This document shows positions 9,561 through 17,364 of a DNA stretch of 64,000 nucleotides, in pieces (position 1 is the first letter of the stretch; every line of letters begins with the position of its first letter). The position numbers were made by a program, and so were the translations under genes. Where the stretch lies: positions 1,025,450 to 1,089,449 of the forward strand of contig NZ_LMRT01000014.1 in the NCBI RefSeq assembly GCF_001426225.1. The letters are read 5' to 3'. The notes under the pieces were generated by a model. It did not search any database. It had not been told where the DNA came from and worked only from the letters and a program-made list of their open reading frames with translations. Origin of the DNA: Allobosea sp. Leaf344 (GTDB taxonomy: Bacteria; Pseudomonadota; Alphaproteobacteria; Rhizobiales; Beijerinckiaceae).

Positions 9561-9938
9561 ATGCACCCGACGGTCGGCAAGGTCGTCGAAGAAATCCCCC
9601 ACGGGCTTCTCGAAAGCCCGTTCGTGCCGGTCGTGCTTTCGACGGTCGGAGTCTTCGACGCGCGCTATCTGCGGGCGAGCCCGGCCTTCCTCTCGCTGGT
9701 CGGCTGCAGCTGGGAGGAGATCGCCTCGGTCCCGCTGGTCGGACAGGGCGCGGCCCTGAGCAATCCGGCGCGTGACCGCCGGCTGATGCTGCTCGATCTC
9801 GAAGGCGGCTATCTCGCCGAGCGCGCCACACTGCGCCATGCCTCGGGCCGGCTGATCGAGACTGTGATCACCGCGCAGCGCCTGTGGATCGACGGCACGG
9901 CGCTGGATCTCGAGATCTTCCAGCCGCTGCCGCGCTGA
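9561..9938 (+). CDS. Small stand-alone PAS-domain protein
   Basis: Protein of 125 aa that consists almost entirely of a PAS-like fold: FDARYLRASPAFLSLVGCSWEEI is the N-terminal half, and AERATLRHASGRLIETVITAQRLWIDG is the PAS beta-sheet with a typical SGRLIE turn. No kinase, cyclase or DNA-binding output is attached, so it may be an adaptor or small sensor. It starts 4 bases after the LysE gene stop, which suggests co-expression with the exporter. The sirtuin gene ends 11 bases downstream on the other strand. The function is unknown. Confidence 0.82.
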   Translation: MHPTVGKVVEEIPHGLLESPFVPVVLSTVGVFDARYLRASPAFLSLVGCSWEEIASVPLVGQGAALSNPARDRRLMLLDLEGGYLAERATLRHASGRLIETVITAQRLWIDGTALDLEIFQPLPR

Positions 9939-9949
9939 TCAGGCGGCGC

Positions 9950-10708
9950 TCAACCGGCCAGCGGGCCGAGCGCGGCCCCGATCTCGGCGCGCACCACCAG
10001 ATCGGCGATCGCGTCGAGCTCGGTCGGCTCGCGGTTGACGATGACGAGCCTGGCGCCCTTGCGCTTGGCGATCACCGGGAAGGTCGCGGCCGGAAACACC
10101 ACCAGCGACGACCCCACCACCAGGAACAGCTCCGCCTCCATGGTCAGCGCATGGGCCTGGCGCATCTGGGCCTGGGGCATCGCCTGGCCGAAGGAAATGG
10201 TCGCGGATTTCACCGGCCCGGCGCACATCATGCAGGCCGGTGGCTCGCCGCTCGCCTCGAAGGCCGGGCGAATCGCAGCGAGCTCGTGCCGCCAGCCGCA
10301 GGCCAGGCAGGTGGCATAGGTGCCGTTGCCATGGAGTTCGACGACGCGCTCCTCCGGCACGCCCGAGGCCTGGTGCAGCCCGTCGATGTTCTGCGTGATC
10401 AGCCCCGGCGAGCGCCCCTCCTCGACCAGCCGCGCCAGCGCGGCATGGCCGCGATTGGGCGCCGCGTCGCGATAATGATCGTCCATCGCGAATTTGCGCC
10501 GCCACGCCTCGATCCGCGCCTCGCGGCTCGCCAGGAAGGCCTCGAACGGGATCGGCTTGTTCGTCATCCAGGGCGAACCCGGCGTGCGGAAATCGGGCAC
10601 TCCCGATTCGGTGGAGATCCCCGCGCCGGTGAAGGCGACCACCGAGCGCGCGCGGTCGAGCAGAGCATGGAGCTCGGTGATCGCGTCTGATGTCTCGTCC
10701 TGCATCAT
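9950..10708 (-). CDS. cobB: NAD-dependent protein deacylase, sirtuin family
   Basis: SIR2-family lysine deacylase of 252 aa. The NAD-binding GAGISTESGVPDFR begins near residue 28; TQNIDGLHQ and the catalytic His in ELHGN follow. A four-Cys zinc site is visible as CLAC and CMMC, and VVGSSLVVFPA is the C-terminal Rossmann motif. It likely reverses acetylation or acylation of metabolic enzymes such as acyl-CoA synthetases, by family analogy. Two adjacent ATG codons (10708, 10705) compete for the start. It is divergent from an aminotransferase gene across 98 bp. Confidence 0.95.
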   Translation of the reverse strand: MMQDETSDAITELHALLDRARSVVAFTGAGISTESGVPDFRTPGSPWMTNKPIPFEAFLASREARIEAWRRKFAMDDHYRDAAPNRGHAALARLVEEGRSPGLITQNIDGLHQASGVPEERVVELHGNGTYATCLACGWRHELAAIRPAFEASGEPPACMMCAGPVKSATISFGQAMPQAQMRQAHALTMEAELFLVVGSSLVVFPAATFPVIAKRKGARLVIVNREPTELDAIADLVVRAEIGAALGPLAG

Positions 10709-10806
10709 CCATCCTGGTTGGGGCGTGGTCCCCTCATGATATGGGGCGGGGCCGCCTTGCCTTCCAGGCGATTGACGCCGCCGCTGCGTCATCCCAAAGC
10801 TGGCCG

Positions 10807-11979
10807 ATGCAGCACGCGCCGTTGAATCCCGACCTCCTCGACACCGCCACCCCGCCGATCCCGCAGGCCCAGGGCTGGGCCCGCGCCTATGACGGCAAGG
10901 CCGGCCCGCTGATCGACCTGTCGCAGGCGGTTCCCGGCGCGCCGCCCCCCCAGCCGCTCCTGGACCGGCTGGGCGAGGCCGCGGCCTCGCCGGATGCGAC
11001 ACGCTACGGGGCGATCACCGGCGACATGGCGCTGCGCGAGGCCTATGCGGCGGAGCTCTCGCGCATCTATGGAGGCGCGATCGCGGCGCCGGAGACGCTG
11101 ATCACCTCCGGCTGCAACCAGGCCTATGTGGTGACGATGATGGCGCTGGCCCGGGCCGGCGACAATGTGCTGCTGCCGACGCCCTGGTACTTCAACCACG
11201 AGATGACGCTGACCATGCTCGGCATCGAGCCGCGCGCGCTGCCCTGCGACCCGGCTTCCGGTTTCGTGCCGGCCGTCGCCGATGCCGAGCGGCTGATCGA
11301 CGAGCGCACCCGCGCCATCGTCCTGGTCACCCCCAACAACCCGACCGGCGCCGTCTACCCGCCGGAGACGATCGCCGCCTTCGCCGCGCTCTGCGCCCGC
11401 CGCGGCCTCTGGCTGGTGCTGGACGAAACCTATCGCGACTTTCTGCCTGCGGCGGTTGAGAGGCCGCATCAGCTGTTTTCCGCAAGCGGCTGGCAGGATT
11501 CCGTGATCGGGCTCTACAGCTTCTCGAAGGCCTATGCCGTTCCCGGCTGGCGGCTGGGCGCGATTACCGCCGGCGAGCGGGTGCTGGCGCAGATCGCCAA
11601 GGTGCAGGATTGCGTGCAGATCAGCCCGGTCCGCGCCGGGCAGGCCGCGATCCTCTGGGGGATCGACGGCGTCCGCAGCTGGCGCGAGGCCAACCGCGCG
11701 GAGATCAACGCCCGCGCCAGCCTGTTCCGCGAGACCATGGCACCGCTGGCGGGCTGGCGGGTGCTGGCGGCGGGGGCCTATTTCGCCTATGTCGCGCATC
11801 CCTGCCAGGCGCCCGCGGCCGATGTGGTGCGCGATCTCGTGCAGCAGCGCGGCGTGCTGGCGCTGCCCGGCCCCTATTTCGGTCCGGGACAGGAGCAGCA
11901 TCTGCGCATCGCCATCGCCAATGTCGGCGCCGACCGGATCGCGAGCCTCGGCGAGCGCCTGAGCGGCTTCGGCACCTAG
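10807..11979 (+). CDS. PLP-dependent aminotransferase, class I/II
   Basis: Fold-type I aminotransferase of 390 aa. Visible motifs are TSGCNQAYV, VTPNNPTGAVYPPE, LDETYRDF and SFSKAYAVPGWRLG, with the PLP Schiff-base lysine at residue 241. LRIAIANV near the end marks the substrate-carboxylate arginine. The family includes aspartate and aromatic aminotransferases and related enzymes, and the amino donor cannot be deduced. The ATG at 10807 is used; a longer frame overlapping the sirtuin start is unlikely. It ends 18 bases before a convergent DoxX-like gene. Confidence 0.92.
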   Translation: MQHAPLNPDLLDTATPPIPQAQGWARAYDGKAGPLIDLSQAVPGAPPPQPLLDRLGEAAASPDATRYGAITGDMALREAYAAELSRIYGGAIAAPETLITSGCNQAYVVTMMALARAGDNVLLPTPWYFNHEMTLTMLGIEPRALPCDPASGFVPAVADAERLIDERTRAIVLVTPNNPTGAVYPPETIAAFAALCARRGLWLVLDETYRDFLPAAVERPHQLFSASGWQDSVIGLYSFSKAYAVPGWRLGAITAGERVLAQIAKVQDCVQISPVRAGQAAILWGIDGVRSWREANRAEINARASLFRETMAPLAGWRVLAAGAYFAYVAHPCQAPAADVVRDLVQQRGVLALPGPYFGPGQEQHLRIAIANVGADRIASLGERLSGFGT

Positions 11980-11997
11980 CCGCGAGAGGTGGCCGCC

Positions 11998-12390
11998 TCA
12001 GCGAAACATCCCGGCATAGCGGTCGCGATAGGCATAGGCGAGCAGGCCGCCGCAGAGGACGAGGATCAGCGCGACCGGGATGCCGACCGTGTTGATGGTC
12101 AGGTGAAACGCCACGATCACCGCCATCACCGGCGCGAGCAGCGCCAGCCCGAAAGCCGGGACGATGTTGAGCAGCAGGCTCAGCGCCCCGAGCAGGTTCA
12201 CCGTCTTCAGCATCGGCCAGAAGAAGCCGGAATTCTGCAGCGCCGCCTCGAAGACCCGCCCCTGTTCGGTGACCGGCGGATGGATCAGATGCTGCCCGCT
12301 CGCCAGCCACCAGAACCCGTCGACGGCGCTGACGGAAAACAGCAGGCCGAGCACCAGGCGCGGCGCGGTCACGAGCAGAAAATGGCGCAT
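11998..12390 (-). CDS. Small four-helix membrane protein, DoxX-like
   Basis: Membrane protein of 130 aa with about four hydrophobic helices (LVTAPRLVLGLLFSVSAVDG, a helix around LLGALSLLLNIVPAFG, VMAVIVAFHLTI and VALILVLCGGLLAY). The N-terminal R-x2-LG-x-LF-x-SA pattern and the overall size fit the DoxX-like superfamily, whose roles are mostly unknown. The short charged tail RDRYAGMFR is probably cytoplasmic. It stands alone and converges with the aminotransferase gene. Confidence 0.75.
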   Translation of the reverse strand: MRHFLLVTAPRLVLGLLFSVSAVDGFWWLASGQHLIHPPVTEQGRVFEAALQNSGFFWPMLKTVNLLGALSLLLNIVPAFGLALLAPVMAVIVAFHLTINTVGIPVALILVLCGGLLAYAYRDRYAGMFR

Positions 12391-12548
12391 GGTCGCCCCC
12401 CCGGTCGACAGTCTCGCCGAGACCTATCGCCGCAGGTAAAACCCTGTCAATCCATGACCTTACGGCATGTTGTTCGCGGATCGCGGCCATCCGGACCCGG
12501 GCTGCGAGCCGCGCCTGAACCGCGCGCGGCTCCCCGGCGCCCGATGGC

Positions 12549-14132
12549 TCACATGGTGGCGCCGATCTGCCAGGGCACGAACTCGACATCGCCATAGCCG
12601 AGCTGCTCGGACTTGCTGCGTTCGCCGGAGGCCACCCGCAGCAAGGTCTCGAAGATCTCGCGGCCCTTGGCTTCCAGCGTGACGCCGTCGAGAATATCGC
12701 CGCAGTTGATGTCCATGTCGTCGATCATCTTCTCGTAGATCGGCGTGTTGGTGGCGAGTTTCACCGAGGGGGTCGGCTTGCAGCCATAGGCCGAGCCGCG
12801 CCCGGTGGTGAAGGCCAGGATATTGGCGCCGCCCGCCACCTGCCCCGTGGCCGCGACCGGATCGTAGCCCGGCGTGTCCATGTAGACGAAGCCCTTGTCC
12901 TTCACCTGCTCGGCATAATGATAGACCGCCGCCAGCGTCTTGGTGCCGCCCTTGGCCGCGGCGCCGAGCGACTTCTCGAGGATCGTCGTCAGCCCGCCGG
13001 CCTTGTTGCCGGGCGACGGGTTGTTGTTCATGTCCATCCGGGCGCGGGCGGTATAATCCTCCCACCATTTGATGATCGAGACGAGCTTCTCGCCGGTCTC
13101 CCGGGTCGCGGCGCGCCGCGTCAGCAGATGTTCGGCGCCGTAGATCTCGGGCGTCTCCGACAGGATCGCCGTGCCGCCATGCTCGACCAGAATGTCGACG
13201 GCGGCCCCGAGAGCGGGGTTGGCGGTGATCCCGGAATAGCCGTCCGAACCGCCGCATTGCAGCGCCAGCATCAGCTCCGAGGCCGGCACGGTCTCGCGTA
13301 CGGCGCGATTGGCGATCGGCAGCATGGTCTTGAGGGCATCGATGCCGGCGGCGACCGCCTTGCGCGTGCCGCCGGTCTCCTGGATCGTCAGCGTGCGGAA
13401 GACATCGCTCTCCTCGACGCCATAGGCGTCCTTCATCCGCTTGATCTGGAAGCCTTCGCAGCCCAGCCCGACGACGAGCACGGCCGCCATGTTGGGGTTG
13501 CAGGCATAGCCCCAGGTGGTGCGCTTCAGCACCTCGAAGCTCTCGCCATTATAGTCGATGCCGCAGCCGGTGCCGTGGGTCAGCGCGATCACCCCGTCGA
13601 CATGGGGGTAATCAGCCAGAATGCCTGAACGCTTGACCTCCTCCGCCATGAAACGTGCGGCCGAGGCGGAGCAGTTCACGGAGGTGAGGATGCCGACATA
13701 ATTGCGCGTGCCGGCCTTGCCGTCCTTGCGGCGGAAGCCTTCGAAGGTCGCCTGCTGCTCGATCGGCAGCACGAATTCCGGCTTGGCCTCGGCACAGAAG
13801 GCGTAGTCGCGCTCGAAGGCGTGGAAGCCGGTATTATGCTCGTGGACCCAGTCGCCCGGGGCGATCTCCTGCGTCGCGAAGCCGATGATCTGGCCGAATT
13901 TGCGAATCGGCTCGCCCGTCGCGATCTTCGCCAGCGCCATCTTGTGGCCGCGCGGGATCCGCTTCAGCGCCGTCACGCCCTGGGCGGTGACGCCGAGATC
14001 GACCGGATCGACCGCGACCGCGACATTATCCGCGGCGTTGAGCTTGAGCATGCGCGGGGGGATGGCTTTGTCGAGCATCGGCTTGCAACCATGGCTGGGA
14101 GCTGCGGAGCCCGCAGCGACAGACACAGACAT
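12549..14132 (-). CDS. Altronate/galactarate dehydratase family protein
   Basis: UxaA/GarD-family iron-dependent hydro-lyase of 527 aa, with the N-terminal SAF domain (DPVDLGVTAQGVTALKRIPR, about residues 40-105) fused to the large catalytic domain. Conserved stretches include TRNYVGILTSVNCS, LTHGTGCG, CGGSDGYSGITANPALG and GRGSAYGCKPTPSVKLATN; the cysteines are candidate metal ligands. The family dehydrates D-altronate, D-galactarate and related sugar acids, and some relatives act on sulfolactate. No uronate-pathway neighbour is present to fix the substrate. The ATG at 14132 is used because the codons upstream look non-coding. Confidence 0.88.
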   Translation of the reverse strand: MSVSVAAGSAAPSHGCKPMLDKAIPPRMLKLNAADNVAVAVDPVDLGVTAQGVTALKRIPRGHKMALAKIATGEPIRKFGQIIGFATQEIAPGDWVHEHNTGFHAFERDYAFCAEAKPEFVLPIEQQATFEGFRRKDGKAGTRNYVGILTSVNCSASAARFMAEEVKRSGILADYPHVDGVIALTHGTGCGIDYNGESFEVLKRTTWGYACNPNMAAVLVVGLGCEGFQIKRMKDAYGVEESDVFRTLTIQETGGTRKAVAAGIDALKTMLPIANRAVRETVPASELMLALQCGGSDGYSGITANPALGAAVDILVEHGGTAILSETPEIYGAEHLLTRRAATRETGEKLVSIIKWWEDYTARARMDMNNNPSPGNKAGGLTTILEKSLGAAAKGGTKTLAAVYHYAEQVKDKGFVYMDTPGYDPVAATGQVAGGANILAFTTGRGSAYGCKPTPSVKLATNTPIYEKMIDDMDINCGDILDGVTLEAKGREIFETLLRVASGERSKSEQLGYGDVEFVPWQIGATM

Positions 14133-14217
14133 GCGCCTCCCGCGCCTAGTTTTCAATCGGTTGAATGAAAGCCCACGGTTGACTGCAAGCACGCTGCGCC
14201 CCCCGGCGCCCTGACGC

Positions 14218-14244
14218 AAAAAGCCCGGCCTCGCGGCCGGGCTT
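14218..14244 (-). terminator. Intrinsic terminator of the phasin gene
   Basis: AAGCCCGGCC (14221-14230), a 4-nt loop TCGC and GGCCGGGCTT (14235-14244) make a perfect 10-bp stem. In the minus direction it ends in TTTTT (stem bases plus 14218-14220). It lies about 45 bases after the phasin stop codon. Confidence 0.85.
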
Positions 14245-14289
14245 CGATCATCTGGAGTGGTCCGGGCTGCCTGAGCAGCCGGCCTCAGC

Positions 14290-14631
14290 TCACTTGGTGG
14301 CCGGAACGGCCTTGGCGACGATGCCCTCGAACGGCTTGTAGGCGTCCTTGGCCAGGGCGGTGTAGAGCTCGCCCATCTTGGTCATCTGGGCGACGGCGCC
14401 CTCGAAGGCGGTCTTGACGTAGTCGGCCTGGATCTCGATGGCCTTGTCCAGGGTCTTCACGCCGGCCAGCTTCTCGAGCGTGGCGGTGGAGGCCTCGAAG
14501 GACTTCTTGGCATAGTCGGTCGCCTCGACGGCGATCGTCTGCACGCCCTTGGAGGTGACGCCGAAAGCCTTCAGGGCCGCATCGACGTTCTCTTTGGAGG
14601 CCTTCTGGATGGTGTCGAACTGCTGCATCAT
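14290..14631 (-). CDS. Phasin family protein (PHB granule-associated)
   Basis: Small helical protein of 113 aa that coats polyhydroxyalkanoate granules. The sequence is dominated by amphipathic alpha-helix with many Ala and Lys (KASKENVDAALKAFGV, SFEASTATLEKLAGVKTLDK, AKDAYKPFEGIVAKAVPATK), matching the phasin_2 family. Two ATG codons at 14631 and 14628 follow a GGAACAG site; the upstream one is used. A TGC-N3-GCA palindrome about 110 bases upstream resembles the target of the repressor PhaR, which releases DNA when PHB is present. A strong terminator follows. No phaC, phaA or phaB gene is in the window. Confidence 0.92.
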   Translation of the reverse strand: MMQQFDTIQKASKENVDAALKAFGVTSKGVQTIAVEATDYAKKSFEASTATLEKLAGVKTLDKAIEIQADYVKTAFEGAVAQMTKMGELYTALAKDAYKPFEGIVAKAVPATK

Positions 14632-14737
14632 GTCTGTTCCCTCGGCACCGCGGTGCCGCCTCTTGCTGACGAGCCGAACGGCTCGGGTTCCTCGCCCCAA
14701 GGTCGGATGAGCCTGTCATCACCGGGACCGCCCTCAT

Positions 14738-14785
14738 ATTGTGCAGCGCACAATGAATGTCAAGGGCACATTGCGCTGCGGCATT
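14738..14785 (-). promoter_or_regulatory. PhaR-like operator region upstream of the phasin gene
   Basis: ATTGTGC-AGC-GCACAAT (14738-14754) is a palindrome with a TGC-N3-GCA core. A second, degenerate copy in the opposite orientation, CATTGCGCTGCGGCAT (14769-14784), shares the octamer TGCGCTGC with the reverse complement of the first. TGC-N3-GCA cores are described for PhaR, the PHB-responsive repressor of phasin genes. Assignment to PhaR is inferred from motif and target gene. Confidence 0.55.
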
Positions 14786-14815
14786 CCGGAACCCGAGCGT
14801 TCAAATTTTACGGGC

Positions 14816-14831
14816 TTAACGGGTCCGTAAC
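14816..14831 (+). promoter_or_regulatory. Near-consensus CtrA-type box upstream of the D,D-carboxypeptidase gene
   Basis: TTAA-N7-GTAAC (14816-14831) differs by one base from the alphaproteobacterial CtrA target TTAA-N7-TTAAC. It lies about 95 bases upstream of the start codon. It also falls inside an inverted repeat TTACGG/CCGTAA (14808-14830), so another regulator is possible. Confidence 0.3.
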
Positions 14832-14924
14832 CGCGTCGGCCTAACCTCCCTCACTGTGTCCTCCGCGCCACGCCGTTGCGGGCCGAGGGACAGGGGACGT
14901 GAGTTCTGGGGTTGAGGCGAGTTC

Positions 14925-16589
14925 ATGGTTTTTGGTTGCGTTGGTTCCCGGCGCGCGCGGCTTCGCGCGGTCGTCGGCCTGATCGGCATCGTGGCGGTGG
15001 CGCTGAGCGCGGCCTCTCCCGCGGAAGCGGCGCGCAAGAAGAAGCGCCCGGCCGCCGGTGGCTATTCCCCGCCCTACGCCGCCATGGTGGTGGATGCCCG
15101 CACGGGCCGCACCCTGCACGCGGTCAATGAGGATGCGCCGCGCATCCCGGCCTCGATCACAAAGGTGATGACGCTCTATCTGCTGTTCGAACAGCTCGAG
15201 CGCGGCCGCTTCTCGATGGATTCGGAATTCACCGTCTCGTCCTATGCGGCCCGCCAGGCCCCGTCCAAGATCGGCTTCAAGCCGGGCGAGACGATCGAGG
15301 TGCGCGACGCCATCATGGCGCTGATCACCAAATCGGCCAATGACGTCGCCGTCGCCATCGCCGAGAACGTCGCGGGCTCCGAGGACGAGTTCGCCAGGAT
15401 GATGACGGCCCGCGCCCGCGCGCTGGGCATGAGCCGCACCGCCTTCTACAACCCCCATGGCCTGCCCCACAGCCCGCCGAACATCACCACGGCGCGCGAT
15501 CTGACGATCCTGGCCCGCGCCATCCAGGAGCGTTTCCCGCGCTATTATCCGATGTTCTCGGCCCGCGCCTTCAACTTCGCCGGCGGCTCCTACCGCAACC
15601 ACAACAAGCTGCTCGGCCGGGTCGAGGGCGTCGACGGGATCAAGACCGGCTACACCCGGCTGTCGGGCTTCAACCTGATGACCTCGGCCAAGTCCGAGGG
15701 CCGCCACATCGTCTCGATCGTGCTCGGCGGCCGCTCCGGCGCGCAGCGCGACCGGATCATGGCCGATCTCGTCGTCGCGACCTTGCCCAAGGCCGCGACC
15801 TCGGGCCGCGCCTCGACCCTGGTGGCGGAGGCGCCGGAGCCCGAGGCACCGCGCCGTGCCCCGGCGCCGGTCGCAGCGCCTGTGCAGCCCGCCGCGCAGG
15901 TCGCCGCTCTGCCCGAGCCGGCGCCCCGCCCCGTGCCGCGCCCGCAATTCGAGCAGGAGGCTCCGCTTCCGGCCGCGGCCCGCGCCTATGCGCCGACCAC
16001 CACGCCTGTCGCTCCGCCGCGCCCGGTCGGCGTCAACGCGCCGCCGCTGCAGCTCTCCAACATGCGCCCCGTCGCCGCCACCACCACCACCCCCTCGGCG
16101 ATGCGCTGGTCGATCGGCGCGCCCGCCGCCGATGGCAAGGTGCTGCGCCCGCCGGCGAATGTCGACGTCACCTCCTCGATCGCCAAGCTCCCCGAGCCTG
16201 CCGCCGAGACCCGCCCGGTCGCTGCCGTTCGCGCCGAGCCCGCCCCGGTGACCGCGATCGCCAAAGCCGCTCCCGAGAAGCAGGCCGCCGAAAAGCCCCA
16301 GGCCGAGAAGGCGGAGTCGCGGTCCGCCGCTCTGGTCGCCGCCGGCAAATGGGTGATCCAGCTCGGCGCCACCGATGACGAAGCGAAAGCCAAGGAGATC
16401 CTGGCGCGGGCCCGTGCCAAGGCCGCCGGTCCGCTGGCCGATGCCTCGGGCTTCACCGAGAAGGTCGAGAAGGGCGGCTCCACCCTTTTCCGCGCCCGTT
16501 TCGCCGGCTTCGACGACTCCAAGGACGCGAATAACGCCTGCGCCCGGTTGAAGCGCGACGGCTTCGCCTGCTTCGCCACCCGCAGCTGA
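14925..16589 (+). CDS. D-alanyl-D-alanine carboxypeptidase with SPOR domain
   Basis: Low-molecular-weight penicillin-binding protein of the S11 family, 554 aa, which trims the terminal D-Ala of peptidoglycan pentapeptides. A signal peptide ends near residue 36 (SPAEA). The active-site triads are present: Ser77-x-x-Lys80 in PASITK, Ser137-Ala-Asn139, and Lys240-Thr-Gly in GIKTGYT. After the catalytic domain comes a ~200-residue Pro/Ala-rich linker and a C-terminal SPOR domain (about 475-554, WVIQLGATDDEAKA) that would direct the enzyme to septal peptidoglycan. The usual DacA-type membrane-anchoring helix is absent. A GAGGCGAG site precedes the ATG. Confidence 0.95.
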   Translation: MVFGCVGSRRARLRAVVGLIGIVAVALSAASPAEAARKKKRPAAGGYSPPYAAMVVDARTGRTLHAVNEDAPRIPASITKVMTLYLLFEQLERGRFSMDSEFTVSSYAARQAPSKIGFKPGETIEVRDAIMALITKSANDVAVAIAENVAGSEDEFARMMTARARALGMSRTAFYNPHGLPHSPPNITTARDLTILARAIQERFPRYYPMFSARAFNFAGGSYRNHNKLLGRVEGVDGIKTGYTRLSGFNLMTSAKSEGRHIVSIVLGGRSGAQRDRIMADLVVATLPKAATSGRASTLVAEAPEPEAPRRAPAPVAAPVQPAAQVAALPEPAPRPVPRPQFEQEAPLPAAARAYAPTTTPVAPPRPVGVNAPPLQLSNMRPVAATTTTPSAMRWSIGAPAADGKVLRPPANVDVTSSIAKLPEPAAETRPVAAVRAEPAPVTAIAKAAPEKQAAEKPQAEKAESRSAALVAAGKWVIQLGATDDEAKAKEILARARAKAAGPLADASGFTEKVEKGGSTLFRARFAGFDDSKDANNACARLKRDGFACFATRS

Positions 16590-16653
16590 TCGTCAGGGAT
16601 AGGAGAACTCGATCATGTCGTCCCATTCCCACACCCTGAACCAGCCGCTCTCC

Positions 16654-17364
16654 TCACTGAAGAAGGACGTCCTTGGCCTGGTTGACGCGGGCGGCAAGCC
16701 AGCCACTGCCCCCGGCATCCGGGTGGATGCGCTTCATCAGGGTCCGGTGGGCCTCGCGGACCGCCTGCTCGCCCGCCCCCGGCTGAAGCCCCAGGATCTC
16801 GTAGGCCTCCTGCTGCGACATCGCGCCAGGGCCCGGCGCGCCGCCCTGCCCCGCGTCGCGGTGACGATCTGCGTCTTCACGCCAGCCGGGCGTCCGGCGG
16901 TCGAGATAAGCCTCTAGCAGCCGCGCCCCGTCCTGGTCCTGCGCCAGCAGCTCGCGCAGCAGGACCTTGATCTCGGTCATCGTCAGGCTGTCCAATTCCC
17001 GCCCGGCGAAGGCGCCCTGCCGGACCGCGCCGGTCATGCCGCCGCTGTCATGGTCCAGCTCCATGGCCAGCCAATCCGAATTGACCTTCGAGCGCGCGCC
17101 GGGGGTCGCCGCCGCGCCGTCCCAGGGCCAGCGCAGGCCGCCGGGACCGACGGCGCTCCAGCCGAGCAGCCAGGTTCCGAGCCCGCCCATCAGCATCGCC
17201 ATGTCGAGCCGGCCGCGCAGCATCAGCAACGCCGCCACGCCCAGGGACAGGACCCCGCCCCCGGTCTTCACCGCCTTGGCCAGCATTTTGGGATTGGCGC
17301 TCGCGAACAGCTTCGACAGCCACCAGATCAGGATCAGGACCGCCACCCCGTACAGCAGGCTCAC
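16654..17364 (-). CDS. Membrane-anchored J-domain protein
   Basis: Protein of 236 aa with two or three N-terminal hydrophobic segments (LLYGVAVLILIWWLSKLF, VLSLGVAALLML, MAMLMGGLGTWLLGW) and a C-terminal J domain. The J domain shows YEILGLQPGAGEQAVREAH and the diagnostic HPD in MKRIHPDAGGSG. This layout resembles Tim14/Pam18-like J proteins, which recruit DnaK/Hsp70 to a membrane site. The start is GTG, overlapping the stop of the upstream VWA-like gene as GTGA, so the two are translationally coupled. The client is unknown. Confidence 0.87.
   Translation of the reverse strand: MSLLYGVAVLILIWWLSKLFASANPKMLAKAVKTGGGVLSLGVAALLMLRGRLDMAMLMGGLGTWLLGWSAVGPGGLRWPWDGAAATPGARSKVNSDWLAMELDHDSGGMTGAVRQGAFAGRELDSLTMTEIKVLLRELLAQDQDGARLLEAYLDRRTPGWREDADRHRDAGQGGAPGPGAMSQQEAYEILGLQPGAGEQAVREAHRTLMKRIHPDAGGSGWLAARVNQAKDVLLQ

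Noticed and set aside
16615..16917. Possible 100-aa gene after the D,D-carboxypeptidase
   Set aside because: It has a fair ribosome site (GGAGAACTCGATC) but mostly overlaps the J-domain coding region on the other strand, whose HPD motif lies there.
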